From positions 558,001 to 622,000 of the forward strand of contig MKVQ01000048.1 in NCBI GenBank assembly GCA_001899635.1: a DNA stretch of 64,000 nt, given 5' to 3'. The notes beneath the pieces were generated by a model that was given only the letters and a program-made list of their open reading frames with translations, ran no database searches and was not told the origin of the DNA. The stretch comes from Myxococcales bacterium 68-20 (GTDB lineage: Bacteria; Myxococcota_A; Polyangia; Polyangiales; Polyangiaceae). The translations under genes and the position numbers were made by a program. How positions within the stretch are numbered: the first letter of the stretch is position 1; the number at the start of each line of letters is the position of its first letter. This document shows positions 36,701 through 44,248 of the stretch, in pieces.

Positions 36701-36842
36701 CGAGCGCGGCTCGCTCGACTTCGAGAGCGCCGACGCTGCGCGCGCCTTCGCCGACCTCGAGCTCCGCGCGCTCTCGCTCCGTGGCTTCCGCCGCCCCGCG
36801 CCCGCGCCCGCGAAGAAGACGAAGACCACGAAGCGACGTTGA
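33588..36842 (+). CDS. Large hypothetical protein, 1084 aa, SUKH-like N-terminus and helical repeats
   Basis: It opens MKWTTNTFAGGHLSTVMSQT. Residues ~70-185 resemble a SUKH fold (PISYALGLEKSFKL, GDSCFVSTLTTG, EVHIFNHENGELDVGRFGSI). The rest is a long array of amphipathic helices (LFGTALGLAVRVLTRRERES, GLRALRLQGPAAAPALAALL), HEAT-like in places, and the tail KKTKTTKRR is basic. No enzyme motif was seen. Cytoplasmic by lack of signal. It follows the SWIM/SNF2-DUF262-HipA block on the plus strand, with debris in between, and its 5' end is duplicated at 23.5 kb. The SUKH match is tentative. Confidence 0.72.
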   Translation: MKWTTNTFAGGHLSTVMSQTMLTGKARERFLARAGEPGARDDSTRKAFAKIYGWSPPAELGEWQAVAKAYAKSFEEISDVWMLRDPISYALGLEKSFKLDKRINTGDFWITALTGLELFGSDPSGDSCFVSTLTTGRGDGAEVHIFNHENGELDVGRFGSIANFIASYFSPHSSDDDGDSEEHPWSAAATKFDDAFEKSLPRQPAWASADQLFSRSHWLMDLPTGEKGFELARKVASAPPFAVWLEERPRLIEHPVLIHYWTMAHYFLGNVEACREAIAIGKKAPGRLASALAGLVEGLLDEPEAAPLGKLSAKTLAKLREAVRKNAAPELLDPASAPATTKTKRTGKEAAASPRQIQARLAAGEDPWALIAELPEDVAVHDLALQSIVSSKTDEELAGRIKQYFRERTCDAYNTWPYDPTEYDRRLNPVIAAAFRSGLRYDADHPKAYAGITKTLAIADDDFAMAAFEQAIDELAVEDARVEYVIEGLASSAHARAGALLERAALRFFATLEEAKERSAKKAKEGPTLDNMFRVDSHFAEALRVALRRDDDIAVRLAEKTLSFHSNLQLFGTALGLAVRVLTRRERESALEWAHAYAAMVIDRRSGSEWIEDIAQANVAECAIAIAKLAERDYAMAFLQERFTAEREHLQADLALRGALLAGLLILDPTNHEYRGWVERLLGNRTGAFSVFSVLRGIEESRADIPASWVLPHVYADRTSLSPSQTGEGVVQAAARRALAVLGAPPPPPFDDSDEFASQLPDDGLAAAIVRPERHRLSNVFERIRVKNIVHPDIVSNGGAVLRDLYAWSADDGDRSDNRARVEGLRALRLQGPAAAPALAALLELPHMSLEDRGWARITLRYCGQEADVRRWLQSATNEEVLAELTRPSPRFVAFPDLLAAHLAARIGERAKEACLAAVERRLADVPRTSDYAGPGDPALMLLPFVAAPLGADARARLRSWAKGFDSHYSPRAVLEQAGKFEPEPLSHDWKGPLVVEATCVGESVRYRVELLLERDKLVWKSSTDGFTMNHLIDESHSERGSLDFESADAARAFADLELRALSLRGFRRPAPAPAKKTKTTKRR

Positions 36843-36862
36843 CGCCCCTCTCGACCGGGCGC

Positions 36863-37618
36863 TCAGAAGGCGATGCGCGGGTCCGTGATCGTCGCGGAGC
36901 CGCGATAGTGCTTTCGCAAGATGAGGAAACCGCCGCGTGCATCGAACGTGAAGCTCGAAGGCGCGCGGCCGAGCGGTGTCCGAAGATCGAAGCGCATCGT
37001 CACGTCGACGTGATCCACGAACGTCGGGTTCTTGCTCGGAGAGAACCCGATCGTGAGGACCTCGCCGGTTCCCTCGTCGACCCATGCCGATCCTTTGAGC
37101 GCATTCTCGGCGGCGACGAGTGGCTTGAAGGCCACCCGCACGTGCGACGTGTGCCGGAGATCCCGCTCCGCGAGCGTGAACGTGTAGCGAGGCTGCTCGG
37201 ATGCGAGGAACGGCAGGTGGAGATCGCGCGCCTTCTCGCCCTTGCCAGCTTTCCTCTCGGCGCGGCGCTTCTCCGCCTTCTTGCGAGCCTCGGCGGTCTT
37301 GTCCGCGCCGTCCTCGAGGTAGCGTAGGACCTCGGTGAAGCGCTCGGCGGGCGTCGCGATGGAGCGAACGACCATCTCCTTCGTCCCGTCGACCTGGCCG
37401 CTTCGATCGAGCTCCTCCATCTTGCCGCTCAGGGTGAACGAGCCTCGTCGCTTCATCTCCTCGAACTGTTGCGCGTGCCGCGCGAGGCGTGAGAGCAACG
37501 GAGAGAGCGCGTCCGTCGTGGCAGGAGCGGCAGGTGCATCGCCGGCCCGGCCGACCTGCGGCGAGGCGACGAGAGCGAGCGCGACGACCGAAGCGAAGGC
37601 GAGACGTGAGGCGCGCAT
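36863..37618 (-). CDS. Exported hypothetical protein, 251 aa
   Basis: ATG 37618 gives a classical signal peptide (RLAFASVVALALVASPQVGRA), whereas the longer open frame to 38149 has none, so 37618 is preferred. The mature part has a Lys/Arg-rich loop (EARKKAEKRRAERKAGKGEK) and beta strands (RYTFTLAERDLRHTSHVRVA, HVDVTMRFDL). Probably periplasmic. No family recognised. It is divergent from the ECF sigma operon. Confidence 0.65.
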   Translation of the reverse strand: MRASRLAFASVVALALVASPQVGRAGDAPAAPATTDALSPLLSRLARHAQQFEEMKRRGSFTLSGKMEELDRSGQVDGTKEMVVRSIATPAERFTEVLRYLEDGADKTAEARKKAEKRRAERKAGKGEKARDLHLPFLASEQPRYTFTLAERDLRHTSHVRVAFKPLVAAENALKGSAWVDEGTGEVLTIGFSPSKNPTFVDHVDVTMRFDLRTPLGRAPSSFTFDARGGFLILRKHYRGSATITDPRIAF

Positions 37619-37914
37619 CGCCTGGAAGCTTGAGCCTCGGTCCAGTACCGAGCAAGCCGGGCGACTCGACGCCTGCAGACAATCGATGCGCCGCCCCTCG
37701 ATCGCAGCGCCTCGCATCGGGGGCTCGCGCGATGCCAGCAACGCCCTCGCCTCCCCGAAGGTCTGACGCTGGCGTCGGGTGCGCTTACATCGGCCCCTTC
37801 GGCTGAGCTCCACTGCCTGAACGTCGATGCATTTTTCGGGATCGGATCGCGCCTGGAGATCGATTCCTCGATGTGACAGCCGCGGCGGCACTAGCCTCGA
37901 CGACGGGACCGAGC

Positions 37915-38454
37915 ATGGCCGAATCGTCGTCTTCGACCTTCCGTGACCGCGCCGAGGCGGTGAGCGGATCGGTCTGGCGATGTCTACGCCGGTTCGGCGT
38001 CCCCGCGTCCGATGTGGACGACTGCTTCCAGGCCATCCTCCTGCAGCTCCACGCGCGCTGGGATCGCCTCGGCCTCCTGCCCGTTCAGGAGCTCCGGAGC
38101 TATGCGTGCTGCATCGCCATCGGCGTCGCGCGCGATGCGGCCCGCGCACGCCGGCGCACGGAGCAGGTGTCGACGCCGCTCGCCGAGGAGCTGCCCGCCG
38201 AAGGCACGCCCGAGACAGTGGCCGAGAGACAGCAAGACCTTGCTCGCCTCGACACGATCCTCGCGACGCTCACCGACGAGCGACGCGAGGTGTTCGTCCT
38301 CTTCGAGCTCGAAGGCCTCACCGGCCCCGAGATCGCCGAGCACCTTGGGCTTCCTGCCGGGACAGTCGCCTCCCGGCTCCGTCGCGCACGCGACGACTTC
38401 GAGGCCGCGGTCTCGCGAATGCGCGCCGTCGATTCACGGAGAAACCGTTCATGA
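37915..38454 (+). CDS. ECF-type RNA polymerase sigma factor
   Basis: The protein is 179 aa. Sigma region 2 spans about residues 20-75 (VWRCLRRFGVPASDVDDCFQ, RSYACCIAIGVARDAARARR). Region 4 spans 115-165 (LATLTDERREVFVLFELEGL, EIAEHLGLPAGTVASRLRRA), with a canonical helix-turn-helix. No C-terminal extension is present. It is first in a run of seven genes and overlaps the next by ATGA, so it probably controls, directly or by autoregulation, the surface-protein genes that follow. Its promoter should lie in the 296-bp gap 37619-37914. Confidence 0.9.
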   Translation: MAESSSSTFRDRAEAVSGSVWRCLRRFGVPASDVDDCFQAILLQLHARWDRLGLLPVQELRSYACCIAIGVARDAARARRRTEQVSTPLAEELPAEGTPETVAERQQDLARLDTILATLTDERREVFVLFELEGLTGPEIAEHLGLPAGTVASRLRRARDDFEAAVSRMRAVDSRRNRS

Positions 38455-39281
38455 GCCAGTTCCCCAAGAGATGGATCGACGAGCTCGGCGAGGGCGACGC
38501 GCGACGTCTCCTCGAGAGCGCCCGCTCCGACGTGCCGCCCGCCAGGATGGTCGCTGCCGCGATCCTGACGGCCGACAAGAGCACGAGTGCTGCGGAGTCC
38601 GCGCCCGAGTCGACCGTTCGCATGTCCGGCCGGAGCCGTCGCGTGCGGAACACCGCGCTCGTCACCGGCGCGCTCGTCATCGGCGCTGCCGCGCTGATGG
38701 CAGTAACGCGCGAGGAGTCGCGGACGAGCACGAGCACGAACACGACGGAAGTGCCGCGCCGCGCACCGGCGAACACGAACGTGAACGTCGACGTCGACGA
38801 GCCGGCGACGACGCCACTGGCCGAAGGCACCTCGATCGCCGAGCTCCCCGACGCTCCCGTCGCGCCGCGGCCAGCCGCTCCCCCCGCCAAGAGCACCGAG
38901 CGGACCGCCGATCTCCTCCGTGAGGCGAACCTCCTTCGAGCGCGCGGGCAGTGGGCCGAGGCCGCGACGACGTACCGGAAGGTGATCGATCTCGGGCCCG
39001 ACTCGGCCGAGGCCTATCCCGCCGACGTCGCGCTCGGCAACCTCGAGCTCCAGCAGAACCGCCCGCTCCCTGCCCTCGCCCGCTACGAGCATGCGCTCGC
39101 GAAACATCCCAGCGGCGCGCTGTCGGAGGAAGCTCGCTGGGGAAAGGCTCGTGCGCTTCGCGCCGCCGGCCGCACCGCCGAGGAGCGCGCCGCGCTCGAA
39201 GACTTCCGCAAGCACCATCCCGACAGCCCGCTCGCGTCCGTCGCCGCGCAACGTCTCGCCGAGATCGGAGACTCGAGATGA
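38451..39281 (+). CDS. Membrane protein with TPR-like C-terminus, likely anti-sigma partner
   Basis: The protein is 276 aa. The N-terminal ~60 residues (RWIDELGEGDARRLLESARS) face a single membrane segment ALVTGALVIGAAALMAV at about residues 68-84. A Thr/Pro-rich linker follows. Residues ~150-270 hold tetratricopeptide-like helices (EANLLRARGQWAEAATTYRK, PALARYEHALAKHPSGALSE). One membrane span directly after an ECF gene is the arrangement of anti-sigma factors, with a periplasmic sensing part. No zinc-finger ASD motif is seen, so the assignment is inferred from context. Confidence 0.75.
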   Translation: MSQFPKRWIDELGEGDARRLLESARSDVPPARMVAAAILTADKSTSAAESAPESTVRMSGRSRRVRNTALVTGALVIGAAALMAVTREESRTSTSTNTTEVPRRAPANTNVNVDVDEPATTPLAEGTSIAELPDAPVAPRPAAPPAKSTERTADLLREANLLRARGQWAEAATTYRKVIDLGPDSAEAYPADVALGNLELQQNRPLPALARYEHALAKHPSGALSEEARWGKARALRAAGRTAEERAALEDFRKHHPDSPLASVAAQRLAEIGDSR

Positions 39282-40498
39282 GCCTGCGCTCTTCCCTCTT
39301 CCAGCCATTGCGACGGTCGCCGCTCGCTGGGCTCTTGGCCGGCGGAAGTGTCCTCCTCGTCACGTGGGCGGCCGGCTGCTCGACGTACGACGACCGCATC
39401 GGGTACGTGGCGGCGCCGCCGGTGCAGCAGCCGCCGCTCTCACCGTCGACCGCCGACGCCTCGGTCGATGGCAGCGCCGACGCGGTGTACTGCGCGACCT
39501 CGGAGTGCCCGGCACCGTACGCGACGTGTGGCAACTCGCAGTATCGCTGCGACAAGAACCTCGACAGCGACAACTACAACTGCGGGGCGTGCGGAGTCGA
39601 ATGTCCCGGCGCCAACGACACGACGGTCGAAAAAGTGCTCCACGCCGACTGGCGCTGCAGCTCCGGCGCCTGCGCGATGTCGTGCATGCAGGGGTTCAGC
39701 AACTGCAACGGCTCGCCCGGCGACGGCTGCGAGGTCAACACGCAATGCGACCCTGACAACTGCGGGGGCTGCGGGATCAAGTGTGGCGACGGCGTCGAGT
39801 GCATCCTCGGCACGTGCGGATGCAAGCCCGGTCTCACCCAGTGCCAGCCCTCGACGTGCACCAACTACGACATGCGCGCGTGCAGCGCGCTCGACGTCGA
39901 CGACGAGAACTGCGGGGCTTGCGGTCACGCGTGCCCGACAGGTGACGACAACCCACCGCACACGTATCGAGGCTGCGCGAACAGCGAGTGTGATCACTAC
40001 AAGTGCGAGCGGTCCTGGGAGGACTGCAACAACGACCTCCAGAAGGACGGGTGCGAGGTCGATGTCGACAACGACCCGAACAACTGCGGCGCGTGCGGCT
40101 TCAAGTGCGCCGCCGGCCAGAAATGCTCCGAAGGCCAGTGCCTCTGCGAGCCCGGCGCGCAGCTCTGCGAGTTCATGCAGGGCGACCCGCCCGCGCTGAA
40201 GTCGTACTGCTTCCACGTCGACGTCGATCCGAGGAACTGCGGCGCGTGCGGGCGCGCTTGCCCCATCCCGCCCGACGAGAACGCGACGCGTGCCTGCCGC
40301 GACGGCCGCTGCATGGTCGAGTGCAAACCCGGCCGCGCGGACTGCGACGCCGACACGAACAACGGCTGCGAGACGTCGACCGACTCCGACCCGAACAACT
40401 GCGGCGGCTGCGGGATCAAATGTGACATCGCCGCGGGCCAGCCCTGCATCCGCGGACAGTGCGCGCTCGCACCTTGCCCGGAGCGTCCGGTCCAATGA
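39278..40498 (+). CDS. Cys-rich lipoprotein with six NCG(A/G)CG repeats
   Basis: The protein is 406 aa. The signal ends VLLVTWAAGCS (lipobox Cys). Six copies of N-C-G-(A/G)-C-G-x-x-C are spaced along the chain (YNCGACGVEC, DNCGGCGIKC, ENCGACGHAC, NNCGACGFKC, RNCGACGRAC, NNCGGCGIKC), each following an Asp-rich loop. This is a disulfide-rich surface repeat that is frequent in myxobacterial lipoproteins. It overlaps both neighbours by 4 nt. Probably an outer-membrane anchored adhesive or structural protein. Confidence 0.82.
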   Translation: MSLRSSLFQPLRRSPLAGLLAGGSVLLVTWAAGCSTYDDRIGYVAAPPVQQPPLSPSTADASVDGSADAVYCATSECPAPYATCGNSQYRCDKNLDSDNYNCGACGVECPGANDTTVEKVLHADWRCSSGACAMSCMQGFSNCNGSPGDGCEVNTQCDPDNCGGCGIKCGDGVECILGTCGCKPGLTQCQPSTCTNYDMRACSALDVDDENCGACGHACPTGDDNPPHTYRGCANSECDHYKCERSWEDCNNDLQKDGCEVDVDNDPNNCGACGFKCAAGQKCSEGQCLCEPGAQLCEFMQGDPPALKSYCFHVDVDPRNCGACGRACPIPPDENATRACRDGRCMVECKPGRADCDADTNNGCETSTDSDPNNCGGCGIKCDIAAGQPCIRGQCALAPCPERPVQ

Positions 40499-41670
40499 GT
40501 ACCACCAAGCTCGCTCTCCTCCTCTCCTTGCCCGTGGCGCTCCTTGCCGGCGCCTCCTGCGCGGAGAGCTCCGAGAGCGCTCCGCCGGGGGACGACGCCG
40601 GCACCACGGACTCGAGCATCCCGCAGGCCGATACCGGAACGTCCGATGCGAGCCCGGACGCGGGGACGGATGAATGTGTCGGTGACTGGTGCTCGATCGC
40701 GCTCGAAGGCCTGAAGGACGTCGGGCTCAACGCCATCTGGGGCACTGGACCGGACAACGTCTGGGTCGTCGGCTCACGCGGGTTCGCCGCGCGGTTCGAC
40801 GGGACCAAGTGGGAGGTCCGGCGCGCGAACACGCTGCTGGCTCTCTTCTCGGTCTGGGGCAGCGGCCCGAACGACGTCTGGGCCGGCAACAGCGGCGAGG
40901 CGATCTTTCACTGGGACGGCTCGAGCTGGAAGACGTCGAGCCTCGGCTTCGCGACCGACGATCCGCGCGCCGTCCTCCGCATCGCGGGCGCGGGCCCCGA
41001 GGACGTCTTCGCCCTCGTGGAGCCGAGCTGGAACTTCACCAGCTCGTGTCCGAGCGCGTGGGGCTTCGATGTCCAGGTCGCCTGTCCGAAGATCTACCGA
41101 CGCTCGCGGATCGAGGGTGAGCTCGCGTGGCGGGAGGCTTCGAGCTCGTCCTACTCCTGCGAGAACGTCCTGATCGATCGGACGTTCTGCGTCGACCTGA
41201 ACGGGCTGTGGGTCGATCCGAGCGGCCAGCCCTGGGCGGTCGGTCAGAGCGGCCGCGCCATCCGCCCGCGCGGACCGGCGGCGCCTCCTCTCGTCAGCGG
41301 CGGCCTCGACGAGACGCATGCGATCATCCCCCTCGAGGGGATCCACGGCACCTCGACGGACGACGTGTGGACCGTGGGCGGAGGCGGAACGATCCGGCGC
41401 TTCGCCGGCGGCAAATGGCAGGTCGTCCGCTCACCGACGACCGCCCATCTCCGTGCCGTGTGGGCTCGTTCGGCGAACGACGCTTGGGCGGTCGGCGACG
41501 AAGGTACGATCCTCCACTGGGACGGAGCGACATGGCAGCCGTCGCCATCTCCGCTCACCGAGCGTCCGCGTGCGCTCTACGGAGTGTGGGGCGACGCGAG
41601 CGGCAACACCTGGATCGCCGGCGAGCACGCGCTGCTCCGTCACCGGCCAGAGACGACGGGCCGGCCATGA
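40495..41670 (+). CDS. Lipoprotein with WG-x-x-P-(D/N)-(D/N)-VW propeller-like repeats
   Basis: The protein is 391 aa with a lipobox (LLAGASC) and an Asp/Thr linker. Repeated units include WGTGPDNVWVVGS, WGSGPNDVWAGNSG, GTSTDDVWTVGGGG and ARSANDAWAVGDEG, each followed by a strand such as FDGTKWEV or WDGATWQP. This resembles the beta-propeller-like repeats of secreted proteins from myxobacteria. It shares 4-nt overlaps with the genes on both sides. Binding partner unknown. Confidence 0.8.
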   Translation: MSTTKLALLLSLPVALLAGASCAESSESAPPGDDAGTTDSSIPQADTGTSDASPDAGTDECVGDWCSIALEGLKDVGLNAIWGTGPDNVWVVGSRGFAARFDGTKWEVRRANTLLALFSVWGSGPNDVWAGNSGEAIFHWDGSSWKTSSLGFATDDPRAVLRIAGAGPEDVFALVEPSWNFTSSCPSAWGFDVQVACPKIYRRSRIEGELAWREASSSSYSCENVLIDRTFCVDLNGLWVDPSGQPWAVGQSGRAIRPRGPAAPPLVSGGLDETHAIIPLEGIHGTSTDDVWTVGGGGTIRRFAGGKWQVVRSPTTAHLRAVWARSANDAWAVGDEGTILHWDGATWQPSPSPLTERPRALYGVWGDASGNTWIAGEHALLRHRPETTGRP

Positions 41671-42938
41671 AACGAGCTCTTCCCATCAGCGTCTTGTGCA
41701 TGATCGCCGCCGCAGCGGCGTGCGCCGATTCGAACGACGATCCCCGCCCGCCGATCGACGACACCGACGGCAGCGTCACGCCCCCTTCCGAAGGCGGCCT
41801 CGGCCCGGAGACGAGCGTCGAGGCCGGCACCGACACAGGGACGGAGGCCGGGGTCCGATCGCGTTGCAACGAAGAGGGCTGGTGCCTCGTCCCGCTCCCG
41901 GATCCGCAGGCCCTCGGGGTCAAGAACTTCCGCGTCGTCGGCCTCGCGATGGACGCCCCCGGCAAGGTGTGGGCAGCGACGAACTCGTTCTCGCTCGGCG
42001 ATGGGAACGACACGTCCCATCTCCTCCGCTACGAGAACGGAGCGTGGACGCCCGCGTACGGCGTCGGGCCGCTTCAACCCGGTCCCTTCGAGTACACCCT
42101 GAAGGCGCTCGCCGGTAACGGGACCGGCGCCTTCATGGCGGTCGGCGAGAGCTCCTCGTGGGCCGTGTGGCCGAAGCCGGCGATGGTGCTCCGGATCGAG
42201 GACGGCAAGATCATCGAAGAGCACCCCGAAGGGCTCGTCGGCCTCGCCGCGGTCACCTTCACGAACGAAACGGACGCGTACGCGCTCGACAACGACGGCA
42301 GGGTCTACAAGACGACGATCGGGGGCGCCGGTCCCCTCGTGTGGACCGAGCAAACGGTGCCGCATCCCGCAGGTCCAGGCGGATGGCCGCGGGGGCCGAA
42401 GGCGCTGTTCGCCTCGACCGACGGCAAGCTGATCCTCGGCGGCGAGGACGACTCGTCGTTCGAATTCCCGCGGCCCAAGTACCTCGATCGGCAGACGGAC
42501 GACGGCTCGTGGGTGACGACGTTCTTGCCCCCCTCCTACTTCGATCTGATGGCCGGGGTCTCCGTCGCTCCCGACGCGGTCTGGCTCGCTGGCCCCCACT
42601 TCATCGGCGGAAAGCAGCTGCCGACGGAGGCGCCGTCCCCGGACGCGCCCGACGCGGATGCCGGGGAGCCCGTCTGGAGCACCGTCGCCGCCCCCTACCC
42701 CGAGTTCATCATGCGGTCCCTCTGGGCCCGGAACGCGAACGACATCTGGGCCGCGGGCTACGTCGGCCGCGTCTTCCACTTCGACGGCACGACGTGGAGC
42801 GACGCGAAGCCCGCGCTCCATGGGATGCCGATGACCATCGAGTGGCTCTCCGCCATCACGGGCTGGCCTGCCACCGGGGAGGTGTGGGCCGGCGGCGATA
42901 GCGTCGTCATGCACTACATCCCGAAGGGAACTCCATGA
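41667..42938 (+). CDS. Lipoprotein, propeller-like, related to the preceding gene
   Basis: The protein is 423 aa with signal and lipobox (CMIAAAAAC). After a Gly/Thr/Glu linker it has propeller-like strands, including ARNANDIWAAGYVGRVFHFD with FDGTTWSDAK near the end, the same repeat as in the gene before it. This suggests duplication within the operon followed by divergence. It overlaps by 4 nt at both ends. Surface exposed by inference. Confidence 0.78.
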   Translation: MKRALPISVLCMIAAAAACADSNDDPRPPIDDTDGSVTPPSEGGLGPETSVEAGTDTGTEAGVRSRCNEEGWCLVPLPDPQALGVKNFRVVGLAMDAPGKVWAATNSFSLGDGNDTSHLLRYENGAWTPAYGVGPLQPGPFEYTLKALAGNGTGAFMAVGESSSWAVWPKPAMVLRIEDGKIIEEHPEGLVGLAAVTFTNETDAYALDNDGRVYKTTIGGAGPLVWTEQTVPHPAGPGGWPRGPKALFASTDGKLILGGEDDSSFEFPRPKYLDRQTDDGSWVTTFLPPSYFDLMAGVSVAPDAVWLAGPHFIGGKQLPTEAPSPDAPDADAGEPVWSTVAAPYPEFIMRSLWARNANDIWAAGYVGRVFHFDGTTWSDAKPALHGMPMTIEWLSAITGWPATGEVWAGGDSVVMHYIPKGTP

Positions 42939-44248
42939 GGCTTCATCGAGTAGCTCTCGGCGCGCTGACCTCGATCGCCGCGATCCTGCCGGCGACTCTG
43001 TCCGCGTGCAGCGACGACCCCCAACGCGTCCTCGTCGAGGACGCAGGCGACGAAGCATTTATCGACGCGGCGGTCCCCGAGACTGGACCAACAGGCGAAG
43101 CCGGCCCACGCGATGCGGACGTGGTCGATCTCCCGCCGCGGAAGATCGAGTGCGCGGTCTCGCCGTGTGTCATCGAGATCGCGACCGCCGAGCGCTCGAC
43201 CTGCGCCCTCCTCTCCGACGGCACGGTCCGTTGCTGGGGCTCGAACGACTACGGTCAGCTCGGCCGTGGCCCGATCGACGCCGACGTCGACGACGCCCCG
43301 GCGCCGGTGGCGAACCTCTCGAAGGTGACGCAGCTCTCCAGTGGAGCGAACGGATACTGCGCGCGGGCCGAGGACGGCGTGGTCGCGTGCTGGGGCGACA
43401 ACCAAGCCGGTCAGCTCGGACCGGACGACACGGGCGCGACGTCCTCCGACGTCCCCCGCGCGATCACGGGGCTGCCGAAGGCGCGCGCCGCGTTCATGGG
43501 CGAGGGGATCGCCTGCGCAGCGCTCGAGGCCGGCGACGTGATGTGCTGGGGCCGCAGCAGCTCGGGGAGGATCCCTGCGCTGCACGACGCCGGCGAAGAC
43601 GTCGTACCTCCGACGAAGATCGACCTCGGCGGTCACAAGATCGTCTCGATCGCGCCGGGGCGAACGGCGATCGTCGCCTTGAGCGAGGACGGCACGCTCC
43701 TCTCGTGGGGGCGCCGCAGCCGACCGCAGACCGAGAAGGTCAACACGCTCGGACGCGAGGTCGCGCTCGACTACGCTGCGCCGGGTCCGCTCCTCTCCCC
43801 GGAGCGAGCGACGCTCCTCGGTGGATGGGGTGAAGCAGCGACGGCCGCGGGCGGAGGTGCCGCCTTCCGGTGGGGCGTGCTCGTGGACCAGCGAGGCCCG
43901 GTGCTGCCGGAGCCGGTGCCCTTCGCGACGAGCGCCAAGGCGCAGTGGATCTCGATCGGGCCGAGCGCACAGTTCTGCGCCGTGCTCTCGGACGAGAGCG
44001 TCCGCTGCATCGGCTTCAACAACTACGGCCAGCTCGGCACCGGAGACTTCGACGCCGTCCAGGTGGTCCCCGCGAAGGTCGCGGAGCTCCCCGGCGTGCC
44101 TGCGCGCGTCGCCACGAGCGGCTATCACGCGTGCGCCGTGCTCGTCACCGGCGCGGCCTACTGCTGGGGGCTCAACTCGCGAGGTCAGCTCGGCACCGGC
44201 GATTTCTCTCTCCGCACCACCCCCACCCCCGTGAGGTTCACGCCGTGA
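42935..44248 (+). CDS. RCC1-repeat lipoprotein
   Basis: The protein is 437 aa with a lipobox (ATLSACSDD). RCC1-type repeats are evident: GTVRCWGSNDYGQLG, GVVACWGDNQAGQLG, DVMCWGRSS, ESVRCIGFNNYGQLG and AAYCWGLNSRGQLG. Together they would close a seven-bladed propeller. RCC1-like proteins are abundant in myxobacterial exoproteomes; the ligand is unknown. 4-nt overlaps on both sides keep it in the ECF operon. Confidence 0.88.
   Translation: MRLHRVALGALTSIAAILPATLSACSDDPQRVLVEDAGDEAFIDAAVPETGPTGEAGPRDADVVDLPPRKIECAVSPCVIEIATAERSTCALLSDGTVRCWGSNDYGQLGRGPIDADVDDAPAPVANLSKVTQLSSGANGYCARAEDGVVACWGDNQAGQLGPDDTGATSSDVPRAITGLPKARAAFMGEGIACAALEAGDVMCWGRSSSGRIPALHDAGEDVVPPTKIDLGGHKIVSIAPGRTAIVALSEDGTLLSWGRRSRPQTEKVNTLGREVALDYAAPGPLLSPERATLLGGWGEAATAAGGGAAFRWGVLVDQRGPVLPEPVPFATSAKAQWISIGPSAQFCAVLSDESVRCIGFNNYGQLGTGDFDAVQVVPAKVAELPGVPARVATSGYHACAVLVTGAAYCWGLNSRGQLGTGDFSLRTTPTPVRFTP

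Noticed and set aside
37619-38149. Long N-terminal extension of the exported 251-aa protein
   Set aside because: The extension overlaps the sigma gene on the other strand and hides a good signal peptide.
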